From NCBI RefSeq assembly GCF_026891035.1, contig NZ_JAPTGG010000001.1, positions 62,001 to 126,000 of the forward strand: DNA of 64,000 nucleotides, read 5' to 3'. A model generated the notes under the pieces. The model saw only the letters and a program-made list of their open reading frames with translations. It did no database searches and was not told the origin of the DNA. Source of the DNA: Dasania phycosphaerae. GTDB taxonomy: Bacteria; Pseudomonadota; Gammaproteobacteria; Pseudomonadales; Dasaniaceae. The translations under genes were made by a program, and so were the position numbers. Shown in pieces: positions 18,772 through 28,728 of the stretch (the first letter of the stretch is position 1; each line of letters starts with the position of its first letter).

Positions 18772-18824
18772 AGCATCGTTAAACAATACGGCTTTTGTGC
18801 AGCCGCAGCATTTAGCTATAAAGA

Positions 18825-20318
18825 CTAACTAATATCTATCCAAGTGGATTTTAGCTCAGTGTAATCATCAAAGGCGTGTAAGGATTTATCACGGCCATTA
18901 CCCGATTGCTTAAAGCCACCGAAGGGCACAGTAATATCGCCACCAAAATAATTATTCACCCATACCGAGCCCGCCTCAATTTCAGCGGCAACACGGTGGG
19001 CACGGCCCAAGTTGTTGGTCCAAATACCACAGGCCAAACCATAAATAGAATCATTGGCTATAGCCACCGCATCGGCTTCGTCTTTAAAGGGGATGGCAAC
19101 TAACACAGGGCCAAACACCTCTTCTTGCGCAATTTGCATATTATTGCGCACGCCTTTAAAAATCGTCGGCTCGTAATAATAACCGCCCTCTACTACCTGC
19201 GCGGGCTTACCACCACAGACCAACTCAGCGCCTTCTTTGGTGGCTACATCCACATAGTATTCAACGGTATCGAATTGCTTTTTATCAATTAAAGCGCCCA
19301 TTACCGTATTGGGGTCCAAGGGGTTGCCGGGCATATGGCCCTTGGCCGCCTCAGCTACCTTGGCAACAAACTCATCTATAATGGATTCTTCTACCAATAA
19401 GCGTGAACCGGCAGTACAGGTTTCACCTTGGTTATAAAAGATCGCCAGCGCTGCCATTTTCGCGGCTTTATCCAAGTCAGCGTCAGCAAACACAATATTG
19501 GGTGACTTGCCGCCCAGCTCTAAAAAAGTACGTTTTAAATTAGATTTGGCGGAATACTCCATCAGCATTTTGCCTACCGGTGTAGAGCCGGTAAAAGTTT
19601 GGCCATCTATATCCATATGTAAAGATAGCGCCTCACCCAAGCTGCCGCCGGGGCCAGGCAACACTTGCAACACACCATCAGGCAGACCAGCCTCTTTGGC
19701 TAAACCGGCTAAACGCAAGGCAGTTAGGGGAGTATTAGAAGCGGGTTTTAAAATCACCGAGTTGCCGGTCGCTAACGAGGGGCCTAGTTTCCAAGCGGTA
19801 GTGGCCAGCGGGAAATTCCACGGCACTATAGCCACCACCACCCCTAGGGGCATACGGGTTACTAGACCTAATTCACCGGGGCCGGTGGGAGCAATTTCGT
19901 CGTAGACCTTATCCACGGCCTCGCCATTCCAGCGCAAGGTATTTATCGCGCTAGCGGAATCTACATAAAGGGTGTCGGAGATAGGTTTGCCGCAATCTAA
20001 GCTTTCTAATAATGCCAGCTCTTGTTGATGCTCTTCTAACAAGTTGGCCCAGCGCACGATGACTTTTTTGCGCTCGGCGGGGGGCAGCTTAGACCATACC
20101 CCAGACTGATAAGCTTTACGTGCGCCAGCAATGGCCAGCTCGGCATCTTCGGGACCACAGCAGGCTATATCTGCTAGCTTTTGGCCATTGGCGGGGTTGA
20201 TGTCGGCCGTGGTTTTGCCCGAAAGCGCATTTACGTATTCACCATTAATAAAAGCGCGGCCTTCGATGCTGAGTTCAGCGGCTCGTTGCTGCCAATCTGC
20301 CAGTGTTAGATCACTCAT
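18825..20318 (-). CDS. NAD(P)-dependent aldehyde dehydrogenase, PuuC/KauB-like
   Basis: The ATG at 20318, preceded by AGGT seven bases upstream, gives 497 residues. An in-frame start 18 codons further up lacks support. The protein has the full aldehyde dehydrogenase fold: cofactor region IVPWNFPL, FTGSTPVGK, the general-base glutamate in LELGGKSPN and the catalytic cysteine in NQGETCTAGSRL. The N-terminus (DLTLADWQQRAAELSIEGRAFINGEY) resembles PuuC, the gamma-glutamyl-gamma-aminobutyraldehyde dehydrogenase of putrescine breakdown. No other putrescine gene is adjacent, so the exact substrate is uncertain. Confidence 0.88.
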   Translation of the reverse strand: MSDLTLADWQQRAAELSIEGRAFINGEYVNALSGKTTADINPANGQKLADIACCGPEDAELAIAGARKAYQSGVWSKLPPAERKKVIVRWANLLEEHQQELALLESLDCGKPISDTLYVDSASAINTLRWNGEAVDKVYDEIAPTGPGELGLVTRMPLGVVVAIVPWNFPLATTAWKLGPSLATGNSVILKPASNTPLTALRLAGLAKEAGLPDGVLQVLPGPGGSLGEALSLHMDIDGQTFTGSTPVGKMLMEYSAKSNLKRTFLELGGKSPNIVFADADLDKAAKMAALAIFYNQGETCTAGSRLLVEESIIDEFVAKVAEAAKGHMPGNPLDPNTVMGALIDKKQFDTVEYYVDVATKEGAELVCGGKPAQVVEGGYYYEPTIFKGVRNNMQIAQEEVFGPVLVAIPFKDEADAVAIANDSIYGLACGIWTNNLGRAHRVAAEIEAGSVWVNNYFGGDITVPFGGFKQSGNGRDKSLHAFDDYTELKSTWIDIS

Positions 20319-20468
20319 AAGCTTACCTATTTTATTGAATTTATTATTGAAGCATGTGCTACAAGCATGCAATACGGTTACTGCTAAGTGCTCAAAACTA
20401 GCACAGCCCTATAGCAGTAACAACACCCACAAGATGTTATTCAATAGTAGGAAAAACTCTGTTTACAA

Positions 20469-21491
20469 CTACTTAAACTGGCTGATATCAACCTGCTTAT
20501 CGGCGTGATAGGAAGATCGCACCATAGGGCCGCTGGCCACACTCTTAAAGCCCAACTGCTTGGCAATTTCACCAAACTCGTCAAACTCTTCGGGGGTGAC
20601 AAAACGCTCTACCGCTAGGTGATCTTTACTGGGCTGTAGGTATTGGCCCATGGTAATCATATCCACATCGTGGGCGCGCATATCTTTCATCACTTGGATC
20701 AGCTCTTCGCGGCTTTCACCCAGGCCCAGCATCAAGCCCGACTTGGTGAGCACATCGGGGCAGCGCGCCTTGAAGTTTTTCAACAAGTCCAGCGACCACT
20801 GGTAATCAGAGCCGGGGCGTATTTTTTTATACAGGCTGGGTACCGACTCCAGGTTGTGGTTAAACACATCCGGCGGCTCATTAGCCAAAATATCCAATGC
20901 GATATCCATGCGGCCACGAAAATCAGGTACCAGCGCCTCAAAGCGTATGCCGGGGCAAGCAGCGCGGGTTTCGCGTATACAGTCGGCAAAATGCTGCGCA
21001 CCACCATCGCGCAGGTCGTCGCGATCTACTGAGGTCACTACCACATACTTGAGCTGTAAATCGCCTATGGCGGCGGCTAGCTCTTTGGGCTCGTTTTCAT
21101 CTAGGGCATTGGGGCGGCCATGGGCCACATCACAGAAGGGGCAGCGACGGGTGCAGATCTCACCCATAATCATAAAGGTGGCGGTGCCACCGCTAAAACA
21201 TTCGCCTAGGTTGGGGCACATGGCCTCTTCGCAAACCGAAGCCAGCTTATGCTTGCGCAACAGGTTTTTAATACGGGTGACTTCTTTGCCTGCTGGCACT
21301 TTAGCCCGTATCCAGTCGGGTTTTTTCGGCATCACTTCGGTGGGTATGACTTTTACCGGGATGCGGGCAACCTTATCGGCACCCCGTAGTTTTTCACCCT
21401 GTACAACTTTTTTAACGGCCTTTTTAGGCGCTGCTGGCGACGCTGCCTTTTGAGCACTTGCCGCGGTATTGACTTCGTTTTGTTCTGACAC
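20469..21491 (-). CDS. lipA: lipoyl synthase
   Basis: The radical-SAM enzyme inserts two sulfurs into protein-bound octanoate to form lipoate. Both iron-sulfur clusters are visible: the auxiliary-cluster cysteines in CEEAMCPNLGEC and the radical-SAM motif CTRRCPFC, plus the C-terminal RSSYHAD. The start is uncertain. GTG at 21491 gives 340 residues, and GTG at 21530, 13 bases from the lipB stop, gives 353; neither has a strong ribosome site. The N-terminal 40 residues are an alanine/lysine-rich extension. It follows lipB, as in many gammaproteobacteria. Confidence 0.93.
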   Translation of the reverse strand: MSEQNEVNTAASAQKAASPAAPKKAVKKVVQGEKLRGADKVARIPVKVIPTEVMPKKPDWIRAKVPAGKEVTRIKNLLRKHKLASVCEEAMCPNLGECFSGGTATFMIMGEICTRRCPFCDVAHGRPNALDENEPKELAAAIGDLQLKYVVVTSVDRDDLRDGGAQHFADCIRETRAACPGIRFEALVPDFRGRMDIALDILANEPPDVFNHNLESVPSLYKKIRPGSDYQWSLDLLKNFKARCPDVLTKSGLMLGLGESREELIQVMKDMRAHDVDMITMGQYLQPSKDHLAVERFVTPEEFDEFGEIAKQLGFKSVASGPMVRSSYHADKQVDISQFK

Positions 21492-21543
21492 GTTGCAACC
21501 ACTAGTTAGATGAGAGAGTGCGGATACCACTCAAGAAAAATTG

Positions 21544-22188
21544 TCAGGCATTATACCCAAGATCGGCCATGAGTTCGCCCAATAACTGCTCGGCTATAGG
21601 TGCTACCGCCACCGGCTGGTTTAACTCTTGCGCCATGCTGGTAACCGCCATGCCCGCATAGCCACAGGGGTTAATACGGGCAAAGGGCTGCATATCCATA
21701 TCAACATTAAGGCTGAGGCCGTGAAAACTGCGGCCCTTACTCACCCGCAAGCCCAGCTGGGCGATTTTAGCTCCCGAATCCACATACACCCCGGGCGCGT
21801 CAGCTCTAGGGTTAGCACTGATACCCTGCTTGGCCAAGACCTTGACTATGGCCTGCTCAATTACGGTTACTAACTGCCGGACACCTATGCCTAAGCGTTT
21901 GATATCTAAGAGTAAATACACCACCAGCTGGCCGGGGCCGTGGTAGGTAACCTGACCGCCCCTATCCACCTGTACTACCGGTATATCGCCGGGGGCCAGC
22001 ACATGCTCAGCTTTGCCGGCCTGGCCTTGGGTAAATACGGGGTAATGCTGTAACAGCCAGATTTCGTCGGTACAGTCAGCACTGCGCTCTTGGGTGAAGG
22101 TTTTCATGGCCTGCCACACCGGCACATAATCGACTAGGCCTAAGTGCTTAACCACTAAAGCTTGGCTAGCAGTTACCGCAGCAGCCAT
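21544..22188 (-). CDS. lipB: octanoyltransferase
   Basis: The 214-residue LipB transfers octanoate from acyl carrier protein to lipoyl domains, providing the substrate of LipA next door. The family signature RGGQVTYHGPGQLV is present, with the catalytic lysine in GAKIAQLGLRV and the catalytic cysteine in INPCGYAGM. Length is normal. Its start abuts the stop of ybeD (22189) with no gap, indicating one transcript. Confidence 0.95.
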   Translation of the reverse strand: MAAAVTASQALVVKHLGLVDYVPVWQAMKTFTQERSADCTDEIWLLQHYPVFTQGQAGKAEHVLAPGDIPVVQVDRGGQVTYHGPGQLVVYLLLDIKRLGIGVRQLVTVIEQAIVKVLAKQGISANPRADAPGVYVDSGAKIAQLGLRVSKGRSFHGLSLNVDMDMQPFARINPCGYAGMAVTSMAQELNQPVAVAPIAEQLLGELMADLGYNA

Positions 22189-22473
22189 TTATAAAACCAT
22201 TTTGACGCGGCTAGATAATTTCAATTCAGCGTGTATGGCCTCTAATTGCGTTACCCCTTCAGCGGTAATGGTAATAGTCACTGATTGGAAAGTGCCTTTG
22301 CCGCTGGCCTTGACCGATACTGAGTCGTGATCCACTTCAGCATGTTTATTCATAAGTTCAACAACAAATTGCTGAAAGTCATCGGAGGCATCCCCCAGCA
22401 CCTTGATGGGGTACTGGCAGGGAAACTCTATTTTGGGTTTTTGATCGTCGGGAATATCAGAAAAGTTCATCAC
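22189..22473 (-). CDS. ybeD: DUF493 family protein YbeD
   Basis: The 94-residue protein has an ACT-like alpha/beta fold pattern and the KIEFPCQYPIKVLG start of the DUF493/YbeD family. Its function is not established, but the gene is regularly found between the D-Ala-D-Ala carboxypeptidase gene and lipB, as here. Two consecutive ATG codons are possible starts. Confidence 0.9.
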   Translation of the reverse strand: MMNFSDIPDDQKPKIEFPCQYPIKVLGDASDDFQQFVVELMNKHAEVDHDSVSVKASGKGTFQSVTITITAEGVTQLEAIHAELKLSSRVKMVL

Positions 22474-22483
22474 CTAGCCCCTA

Positions 22484-23647
22484 CTAAAACGCCAGTAATT
22501 GTTTAAAAAACAATACAATACCGGCCCACAGGCGCTTAAATAAGCCACCCTCTTCCACCGATTCTAAGGCCACTAGCGGCTCTTGCAATAGGGTTTCGCC
22601 CGCCAAACTTACCACTAGTTCACCGTAGACTTTGCCCTTGGTAACCGGTGCCTTAATCGTTTCATCTATATTGAGCACGGCTTTGATATTATCGTGCTGG
22701 CCGCGGGGGATGGTTAGATGTATGTCGCGGCTCACCCCTAGTTTTAAACTATCACTGTTGCCAGCCCAGACTTTGCTATCGGTTAACTCGGCACCGGCAT
22801 CGTATAGCTGGTGGGTTTCAAAATAGCGAAAGCCGTAAGACAGCAACTTTTGCGTTTCACGCTCTCGGGCCGACTCACTGCTAGTACCCATGACCACCGA
22901 GATTAAACGCATATCATTGCGCTTAGCTGAAGTCACCAAACAATAACCCGCCTCGCTGGTGTGACCGGTTTTTAGGCCATCAACACTGGGGTCTTTAAAC
23001 AATAGACGATTGCGATTGGTGGTACGTATATTGTTGTAGGTGTAATCGTGTTGGCTATACAAGGCATATGATTCAGGAAATTTTAAAATCGCCTGAGCCA
23101 GCTTAGCCAAGTCACGAGCCGTGGTGTAATGCTCGGGGTCGGGCAGGCCGTGGGCGTTTACAAAATGGGTGTTTTCCATGCCCAAAATTTGCGCATGCTG
23201 ATTCATAACATCGGCAAAGGCCTGCTCACTGCCCGCCAAATGTTCGGCCACCGCCACACTGGCATCATTGCCCGATGAAATCACTATGCCCTTGTGCAGT
23301 TCACCTAAGGGCACCTGCTTACCCACTTCTATCCACATCAGCGAGGAGCCTGCAAACACGGGGTTTTGCGCCCAGGCGCGCTTGCTTATTAACACCATGT
23401 CGTCATTGTTAATATTGGGGTTATTTTTTAAATCGTAGGACAGCACATAGCTGGTCATCAGCTTGGTTAAACTGGCTGGCGGCAGACGTTCATCCGCATT
23501 GCTTTCGACTATGACCTTGCCACTGTTGGCGTCTATTAACAAATAGCCAGAGGCGGCAATTTGCGGCGGCGCGGGGATAATAGCTGGCGCGGCCAAACTT
23601 AAGGTGGTTAGAGTGAAGCTGGCAAAAAGAAAAGCAATATATCTCAT
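22484..23647 (-). CDS. dacA: D-alanyl-D-alanine carboxypeptidase (PBP5/6 type)
   Basis: The 387-residue periplasmic enzyme trims the terminal D-alanine from peptidoglycan stem peptides. A signal peptide (about 1-20) is followed by the penicillin-binding motifs S59-LT-K62, SGN in VISSGNDAS and KTG in LKTGHTSEAG. The C-terminal PBP5-specific beta domain and the amphipathic tail (FKRLWAGIVLFFKQLLAF) anchor it to the inner membrane. Its place between ybeD and rlpA is the conserved arrangement. Confidence 0.94.
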   Translation of the reverse strand: MRYIAFLFASFTLTTLSLAAPAIIPAPPQIAASGYLLIDANSGKVIVESNADERLPPASLTKLMTSYVLSYDLKNNPNINNDDMVLISKRAWAQNPVFAGSSLMWIEVGKQVPLGELHKGIVISSGNDASVAVAEHLAGSEQAFADVMNQHAQILGMENTHFVNAHGLPDPEHYTTARDLAKLAQAILKFPESYALYSQHDYTYNNIRTTNRNRLLFKDPSVDGLKTGHTSEAGYCLVTSAKRNDMRLISVVMGTSSESARERETQKLLSYGFRYFETHQLYDAGAELTDSKVWAGNSDSLKLGVSRDIHLTIPRGQHDNIKAVLNIDETIKAPVTKGKVYGELVVSLAGETLLQEPLVALESVEEGGLFKRLWAGIVLFFKQLLAF

Positions 23648-23723
23648 AAGTATGTGTATAAACCCACTATATATGGTGAGGTGAATGAAGTAACAGGATG
23701 GTAACGGAACTCAACGTGTTGCG

Positions 23724-24476
23724 CTACTCGCTAATCAACCTGGGTGTGGCCAGCTGCTTGCTGCGCAGCTCGCTGTCTAGCTGCTCCACTTTGGCATAGT
23801 CGACAAAGGGGCCCAGCAATACGCGATAAAAGCCAGGCACCTCGCTGGTGATAACACTAGCCACCTGACCCGTTTCCTGGGTTAATTTATCGCGAAAGTT
23901 TTGTGCCGAGGCCAAGCTCTGAAACGAGCCCGCCTGCAAATAATAACGCTTTAGGCCTAAGTCGCCGGGCAGGCTCATAGGGTCTATGGCCTCTACCCGC
24001 AATCGGGCGGTGCCCTTTTGGGCGTAGCCCAGCTTAACCGCAGCGGCATAGGACAGGTCTATAATCCTATCCTCGTGAAAAGGTCCTCTATCATTGATGC
24101 GCACAATAATTTGCTTGCCGTTCTCCAAGTTGGTGACCTTGGCAAAACAGGGTATAGGCAAAGTTTTATGGGCAGCAGTGGCTTTGTACAGGCTGTATAA
24201 CTCGCCATTAGAGGTGTTGCGGCCATGAAACTTGGTGCCATACCATGACCCTATGCCCTCTTCCACATAGCCTTTCACCCCCGGCAATAGGTGATAGGTT
24301 TTACCCAGCACCTTATAAGGGCTGCGATTACCCGCCGTGGTAATAGGCTCGCGCACCGGCACGGCATCACTGATTTGATCAGCGGTAAGCACTATGGGCG
24401 GAGCACTATCTTTGGCTTCAAAGACGCTACAAGCCGTTAACAACACGGCGATAACAGCAATAAAAATGACTTTCAT
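23724..24476 (-). CDS. rlpA: RlpA family lipoprotein with SPOR domain
   Basis: The 250-residue outer-membrane lipoprotein has lipobox LTAC at C16, a double-psi beta-barrel RlpA domain (about 70-165, GIGSWYGTKFHGRNTSNGE, with catalytic-type D in NDRGPF) and a C-terminal SPOR domain (about 170-248) that binds denuded glycans at the septum. RlpA of Pseudomonas is a septal lytic transglycosylase. It is eight bases from mltB and probably coexpressed with it. Confidence 0.94.
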   Translation of the reverse strand: MKVIFIAVIAVLLTACSVFEAKDSAPPIVLTADQISDAVPVREPITTAGNRSPYKVLGKTYHLLPGVKGYVEEGIGSWYGTKFHGRNTSNGELYSLYKATAAHKTLPIPCFAKVTNLENGKQIIVRINDRGPFHEDRIIDLSYAAAVKLGYAQKGTARLRVEAIDPMSLPGDLGLKRYYLQAGSFQSLASAQNFRDKLTQETGQVASVITSEVPGFYRVLLGPFVDYAKVEQLDSELRSKQLATPRLISE

Positions 24477-24484
24477 GATTGCGC

Positions 24485-25471
24485 TTACTTAATGGATTCA
24501 CTGAGTTGAAAAACAGCCATCGCATACAACTTGCTGTGGTTGTAACGGGTAATTACATAAAAGTTTTTAAAACCTATCCAGGCTTCATCACCCTGCTCGC
24601 CTTGTAAAATCATAGCCGTGGCCGGGCTATTAATATCGACATCAAAGCTGGGCTGAAAACCGCCAGCCTGTATATCCTGCAAACTATGTTGTGGTTTTAA
24701 GGATTGATTGGCCAAGTCGCGATCGGTTTTATCGTTAATAGTGGCGGTAACGGTAACGGCCTCACCGCTTTGCCAACCGTGTTTGCTAAAATAATTAGCG
24801 ACACTGCCTATGGCATCGATGGGGTTATTAATAATGTCGGCAATACCGTCACCATCAAAATCCACCGCATAATGCCGGTAGCTGCTGGAGATAAACTGGC
24901 CAAAACCCATAGCGCCAGCATAAGACCCCATCAGCTCTTCGGCCTTAAAGCCCTGCTCTTTTACCAGTAATAAGTATTGCTCTAGCTCACTGGTAAAAAA
25001 TTTGCTGCGCGGTGGGTAATCAAACGCCAAAGTGGCCAGTGCATCCAATACTCTATAACTACCTTTAAGCTGACCGTAGCGTGTCTCTACCCCGATAATA
25101 GCGGCAATAATATGGGCGGGCACACCAAACTGCAGCTCGGCTCTAGCCAGCGGCACTTTATATTGTTGTAAAAATTCACGGCCCTGGGCTATGCGGCGCT
25201 CATCTAAAAAGATTTTACGGTAATCTTTCCACGTTAATACTTTTTCGGCGGGGCGCGAGATTGCATCTAAGATGGCTTGCTTGCGTTCAGCCCTGGCCAA
25301 TAAACCGCTGACATAAGCCGTATCAAAACCGTGCTCGCTAGCCATACGCTGGACAAAAGCTTGCGCTTGCTCATGGCTTTGGTAGCTAGCTTGTAAGCCC
25401 GTACTTAAGCACAAAGCCAGTGCCGCCACTGCACTTTTAAACCCAGTTTTGTTAGTCAATTTTTTACCCAC
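24485..25471 (-). CDS. mltB: lytic murein transglycosylase B
   Basis: The 328-residue enzyme cleaves peptidoglycan glycan strands to 1,6-anhydromuropeptides. The signal peptide ends near residue 28 (LQA-S). The catalytic glutamate is E129 in IIGVETRYGQLKG, followed by the family motifs SYAGAMGFGQF and the DFDGDGIADI calcium-site-like loop. There is no lipobox, so the mature form is probably soluble in the periplasm, unlike E. coli MltB. Confidence 0.93.
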   Translation of the reverse strand: MGKKLTNKTGFKSAVAALALCLSTGLQASYQSHEQAQAFVQRMASEHGFDTAYVSGLLARAERKQAILDAISRPAEKVLTWKDYRKIFLDERRIAQGREFLQQYKVPLARAELQFGVPAHIIAAIIGVETRYGQLKGSYRVLDALATLAFDYPPRSKFFTSELEQYLLLVKEQGFKAEELMGSYAGAMGFGQFISSSYRHYAVDFDGDGIADIINNPIDAIGSVANYFSKHGWQSGEAVTVTATINDKTDRDLANQSLKPQHSLQDIQAGGFQPSFDVDINSPATAMILQGEQGDEAWIGFKNFYVITRYNHSKLYAMAVFQLSESIK

Positions 25472-25638
25472 GTTTAACCTCTACACATCAACAAGCTATG
25501 CATTAAAATATTTTTTACTGCTTGCCGCTCTCCGTAGCCGCCAGCATAACATAGCAGCCCTGCGCAAATAGGAACTAGTTTAAACTTTAACGCATCGTTT
25601 ATTGCTGACATGGCTTAGCCCGTTTAAAAACTAAAATT

Positions 25639-26784
25639 TTATTGATCAATAATGCGTTTTTCAGTGCTAATAGCCATCAGTAAACCAAAGCCCACCATCA
25701 GACTCACTATGGAAGTACCGCCCTGGCTCACCAAGGGCAAAGGCACCCCCACTACCGGCAACAAACCCGATACCATACCCATATTGACAAACACATAAAC
25801 AAAAAAAGTCAGGGTAATACTGCCCGCCAATAAACGGCCAAAACAGTGCTGGGCTTTATAGCCTATCCACAGCCCCCTACCAATAATCAGCAAATACAAA
25901 GCCATTAATACCAGCACACCTTTTAGACCTAACTCTTCGGCCAATACGGCAATAATAAAATCGGTGTGACTTTCGGGTAAAAAGTCTAATTGTGACTGGG
26001 TGCCATTCAGCCAACCCTTGCCCTCAAAGCCGCCAGAACCTATGGCGGTTTTAGACTGAATAATATTCCAGCCAGCCCCCAGCTTATCGCTTTCGGGATT
26101 GAGCATGGTCAGTATGCGCTGCTTTTGATAACCGTGTAACACATAGTGCCACATGGGGTAAGCGGCCATTAAAACCAAGCCCAGAGCGCTGGCAATATAC
26201 GACCAAGGTATACCCGCTAAAAACAGCACAAATAAACCCGAGGCGGCAATTAATATAGAAGTACCTAAGTCGGGCTGTTTAGCAATCAATAAAGTGGGGA
26301 CAAAAACAATCACTAAGCTGACAATAACATGGCGAAAACTCGGCGGTAATACCCGCTTAGAAAAATACCAGGCCACCGCCATAGGCAGTACCACCTTCAT
26401 TAACTCTGAGGGTTGAAAGCGAAAGCCCCCCAAACTTAACCAGCGTTGCGCACCTTTAGCACCCACACCAATAAAGGGCACTAAAATCAGTAATATCACA
26501 CAAGCCACATAGGCGGGCGGCGCTAAGCGTTTAATACGCTCCACATCAAACTGGGCAATAAAAAACATCACCGCATAGGCCAAGAGAAAAAAGCGGCTCT
26601 GTTTATAAATAACCGAAATATCCTGACCGCTGGCACTGTATAAAACAAACAAGCCGCCGCCGGTAAGCAGCATCAGTAAAAACAGCAGCGGTAAATCTAT
26701 ATGTAAACGCTGCCAAATACTGTTGCGGCGTGCCAGCTGCGAGCCGGTATTGGGCATTTGCCGCACGAAGTCACTATGACTCAT
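25639..26784 (-). CDS. rodA: rod-shape peptidoglycan polymerase RodA
   Basis: This SEDS-family glycosyltransferase polymerises lipid II during elongation together with PBP2. The ATG at 26784 has a strong AGAGGTGG site and gives 381 residues with about ten membrane helices. An upstream in-frame codon seven residues earlier is less likely. Conserved segments include FQPSELMKVVLP and the C-terminal PLPLVSQGGTSIVS. It overlaps the end of mrdA by 11 bp, so the two are translationally coupled. Confidence 0.95.
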   Translation of the reverse strand: MSHSDFVRQMPNTGSQLARRNSIWQRLHIDLPLLFLLMLLTGGGLFVLYSASGQDISVIYKQSRFFLLAYAVMFFIAQFDVERIKRLAPPAYVACVILLILVPFIGVGAKGAQRWLSLGGFRFQPSELMKVVLPMAVAWYFSKRVLPPSFRHVIVSLVIVFVPTLLIAKQPDLGTSILIAASGLFVLFLAGIPWSYIASALGLVLMAAYPMWHYVLHGYQKQRILTMLNPESDKLGAGWNIIQSKTAIGSGGFEGKGWLNGTQSQLDFLPESHTDFIIAVLAEELGLKGVLVLMALYLLIIGRGLWIGYKAQHCFGRLLAGSITLTFFVYVFVNMGMVSGLLPVVGVPLPLVSQGGTSIVSLMVGFGLLMAISTEKRIIDQ

Positions 26785-28678
26785 TTGCCACCTCTGTAGC
26801 CGCAACGTTAAACACTGGGCTGCTGGATTCTTTATTCAACATATCTTGATCGATTAACCAAGCATCAAATACTTTTCTTACCACCGCGGCAGCTCTGCTA
26901 CTTTTTTCACCATTTTCTATGATCACAGCCACGACTATTTTGGGTTTATCGACAGGCGCAAAGCCTACAAATAAGGCGTGGTCGCGCTGCCGTTTTAAAA
27001 TTTGCTCGGCATCATACTCCGCCCCCTGGGCTATACCTATTACCTGTGAGGTACCGGTTTTTCCCGCCATACTAAAACGGGCGCCGCGGCGTATGCTGTG
27101 TGCCGAACCACGTCGACTATCAATAACCTGCGCCATGGCCTGTATTACCGACTGCCAGTGTTGGGCCTGCACCTCTATATAAGGTTTGGCCACAGGAGGC
27201 AAAGCCTGCTCTGCTTGCTGACGCAATAAACGCGGCACAAAGTTATCGCCACGGTTGGCCACCGCTGAAAAAGCCGAAGCCAATTGCAGGGGGGTTACCA
27301 GCATATAACCCTGACCTATACCTACGTTTAAAGTTTCACCGGGGAACCAAGGCAGGCGTTTCATTTGTCGCTTCCAGGTTCTGGACGGTAATAAACCATC
27401 GCGTTCGTTAGTGTTGTCTATCTCTACTTTGCTACCCAGGCCAAAAGGTTGGGCAAAATCATGCATGCGATCTATGCCCAGCTGGTAGGCCAAGTCCCAA
27501 AAATAAGTATCACAGGATTCTGCGATGGCCTGTTCTAATTGCACATGTTCACCATGACCACGGCGACGGGTTTTCCAGGTCCAGTCGCGGTATAGGCGAT
27601 CATCATTAGGCAGCTGATACCAGCCGGGGTCGCGCACTTTGGTCTGCGGCGTCACCACCTTGTGATGTAAACCCGCCAAACCGAAAATAGGCTTAACCGT
27701 AGAGCCCGGAGGATATTGGCCTTGTAGCGCTCGGTTAAATAGCGGCAGGTCTAAGGAGTCACGCAGCTGCGAGTAATCTTTGTTACTAATGCCGTTAACA
27801 AATAAATTGGGATCAAAACTAGGCGTACTGACCATGGCAATAACACCGCCATTACTGGGGTCTATAGCCACTACCGCACCGCGCTCGCCCGCTAAAGCAT
27901 CGTGCGCCACCTTTTGTACATGGGCGTCCAGGTGTAAATAAATATCGGCGCCGGGCTCTGGGTCTTGCCGCTCTAATACCCGCAGTACCCGGCCGCGAGC
28001 ATTGGTTTCTACGTTTTGATAACCCACTTTACCGTGTAGCAACTCTTCGTAGTATTTTTCTAGGCCTATTTTGCCTATGTACTGGCTGCCACTGTAGTTA
28101 ACCTCATCGATCACCGCCTGTTCGCGCTCACTGATACGCCCCACATAACCCAGCACATGAGCAAAATATTCGCCTTGAGGGTAGTAGCGGCTTAGCCGCG
28201 CATCCACATCTACCCCGGGCAGCCTATAGCGATTTACCGCTATGGCGGCAATTTCCTGCTCGCTGAGCTGTGTTTTTAAGGTAATCGCCTGATAGGCGCG
28301 ACGGCGGCTGAGTAGCTGCTTAAACTTTTCTATATGCTCGTCGTTGAGCTCTACAATGGTTTGCAACGTGGCCAGGGTTTGTTCTAAATCCCCCACCTGC
28401 TCTTTAACCACGGTGAGTTCGTAGCTGGGAATATTTTCGGCTAGCAATACGCCATTGCGATCATAGATTAGGCCGCGCTTAGGGGGGATGGCCTGCAGCT
28501 GTACGCGGTTGCGGTCGGACTGGGTGCGATAAATATCGTGATCCAATACCTGCAGTGAAAAATAACGCCACACCAGCAATAGCAATAGCGCGCTCACACC
28601 TAATAGCACCACCACTAACCTGGCGGCATAGAGTCGCTTTTCGGTGTAAGGGTCTTTAATGCTAACGCGTGGTGACAT
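26774..28678 (-). CDS. mrdA: penicillin-binding protein 2 (elongation transpeptidase)
   Basis: The 634-residue class B penicillin-binding protein has an N-terminal membrane anchor (about 17-40), a dimerisation/pedestal region and a transpeptidase domain. The transpeptidase motifs are S326-TVK in PPGSTVKP, SCDT for SxN, and KTGTSQ. It crosslinks lateral-wall peptidoglycan with RodA, whose gene overlaps its 3' end. The short C-terminal tail (SSPVFNVAATEVANES) lies beyond the domain. Confidence 0.95.
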   Translation of the reverse strand: MSPRVSIKDPYTEKRLYAARLVVVLLGVSALLLLLVWRYFSLQVLDHDIYRTQSDRNRVQLQAIPPKRGLIYDRNGVLLAENIPSYELTVVKEQVGDLEQTLATLQTIVELNDEHIEKFKQLLSRRRAYQAITLKTQLSEQEIAAIAVNRYRLPGVDVDARLSRYYPQGEYFAHVLGYVGRISEREQAVIDEVNYSGSQYIGKIGLEKYYEELLHGKVGYQNVETNARGRVLRVLERQDPEPGADIYLHLDAHVQKVAHDALAGERGAVVAIDPSNGGVIAMVSTPSFDPNLFVNGISNKDYSQLRDSLDLPLFNRALQGQYPPGSTVKPIFGLAGLHHKVVTPQTKVRDPGWYQLPNDDRLYRDWTWKTRRRGHGEHVQLEQAIAESCDTYFWDLAYQLGIDRMHDFAQPFGLGSKVEIDNTNERDGLLPSRTWKRQMKRLPWFPGETLNVGIGQGYMLVTPLQLASAFSAVANRGDNFVPRLLRQQAEQALPPVAKPYIEVQAQHWQSVIQAMAQVIDSRRGSAHSIRRGARFSMAGKTGTSQVIGIAQGAEYDAEQILKRQRDHALFVGFAPVDKPKIVVAVIIENGEKSSRAAAVVRKVFDAWLIDQDMLNKESSSPVFNVAATEVANES

Positions 28679-28728
28679 GCACTACAGCCAAGGTTGTTAT
28701 TGTTATGTTCATGAACGAATTAAAACAA

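Larger units (their letters stand above)
18288..18824. other. 537-bp spacer between convergent genes, with repeats and hairpins
   Basis: The spacer separates the converging acetolactate synthase and aldehyde dehydrogenase genes. A 9-bp perfect stem, GGAAAGCTA with TAGCTTTCC, lies at 18340-18366 without a T run. An inverted-repeat element occupies 18435-18587. A 32-codon open stretch on the minus strand ends near 18646, and the dehydrogenase terminator is at 18742-18771. No complete gene is visible. Confidence 0.6.

Noticed and set aside
20854..21453. 199-codon open frame opposite lipA
   Set aside because: Its length comes from the complementary strand of a conserved gene. The lipA frame has all catalytic cysteines, whereas this one matches no family I know.
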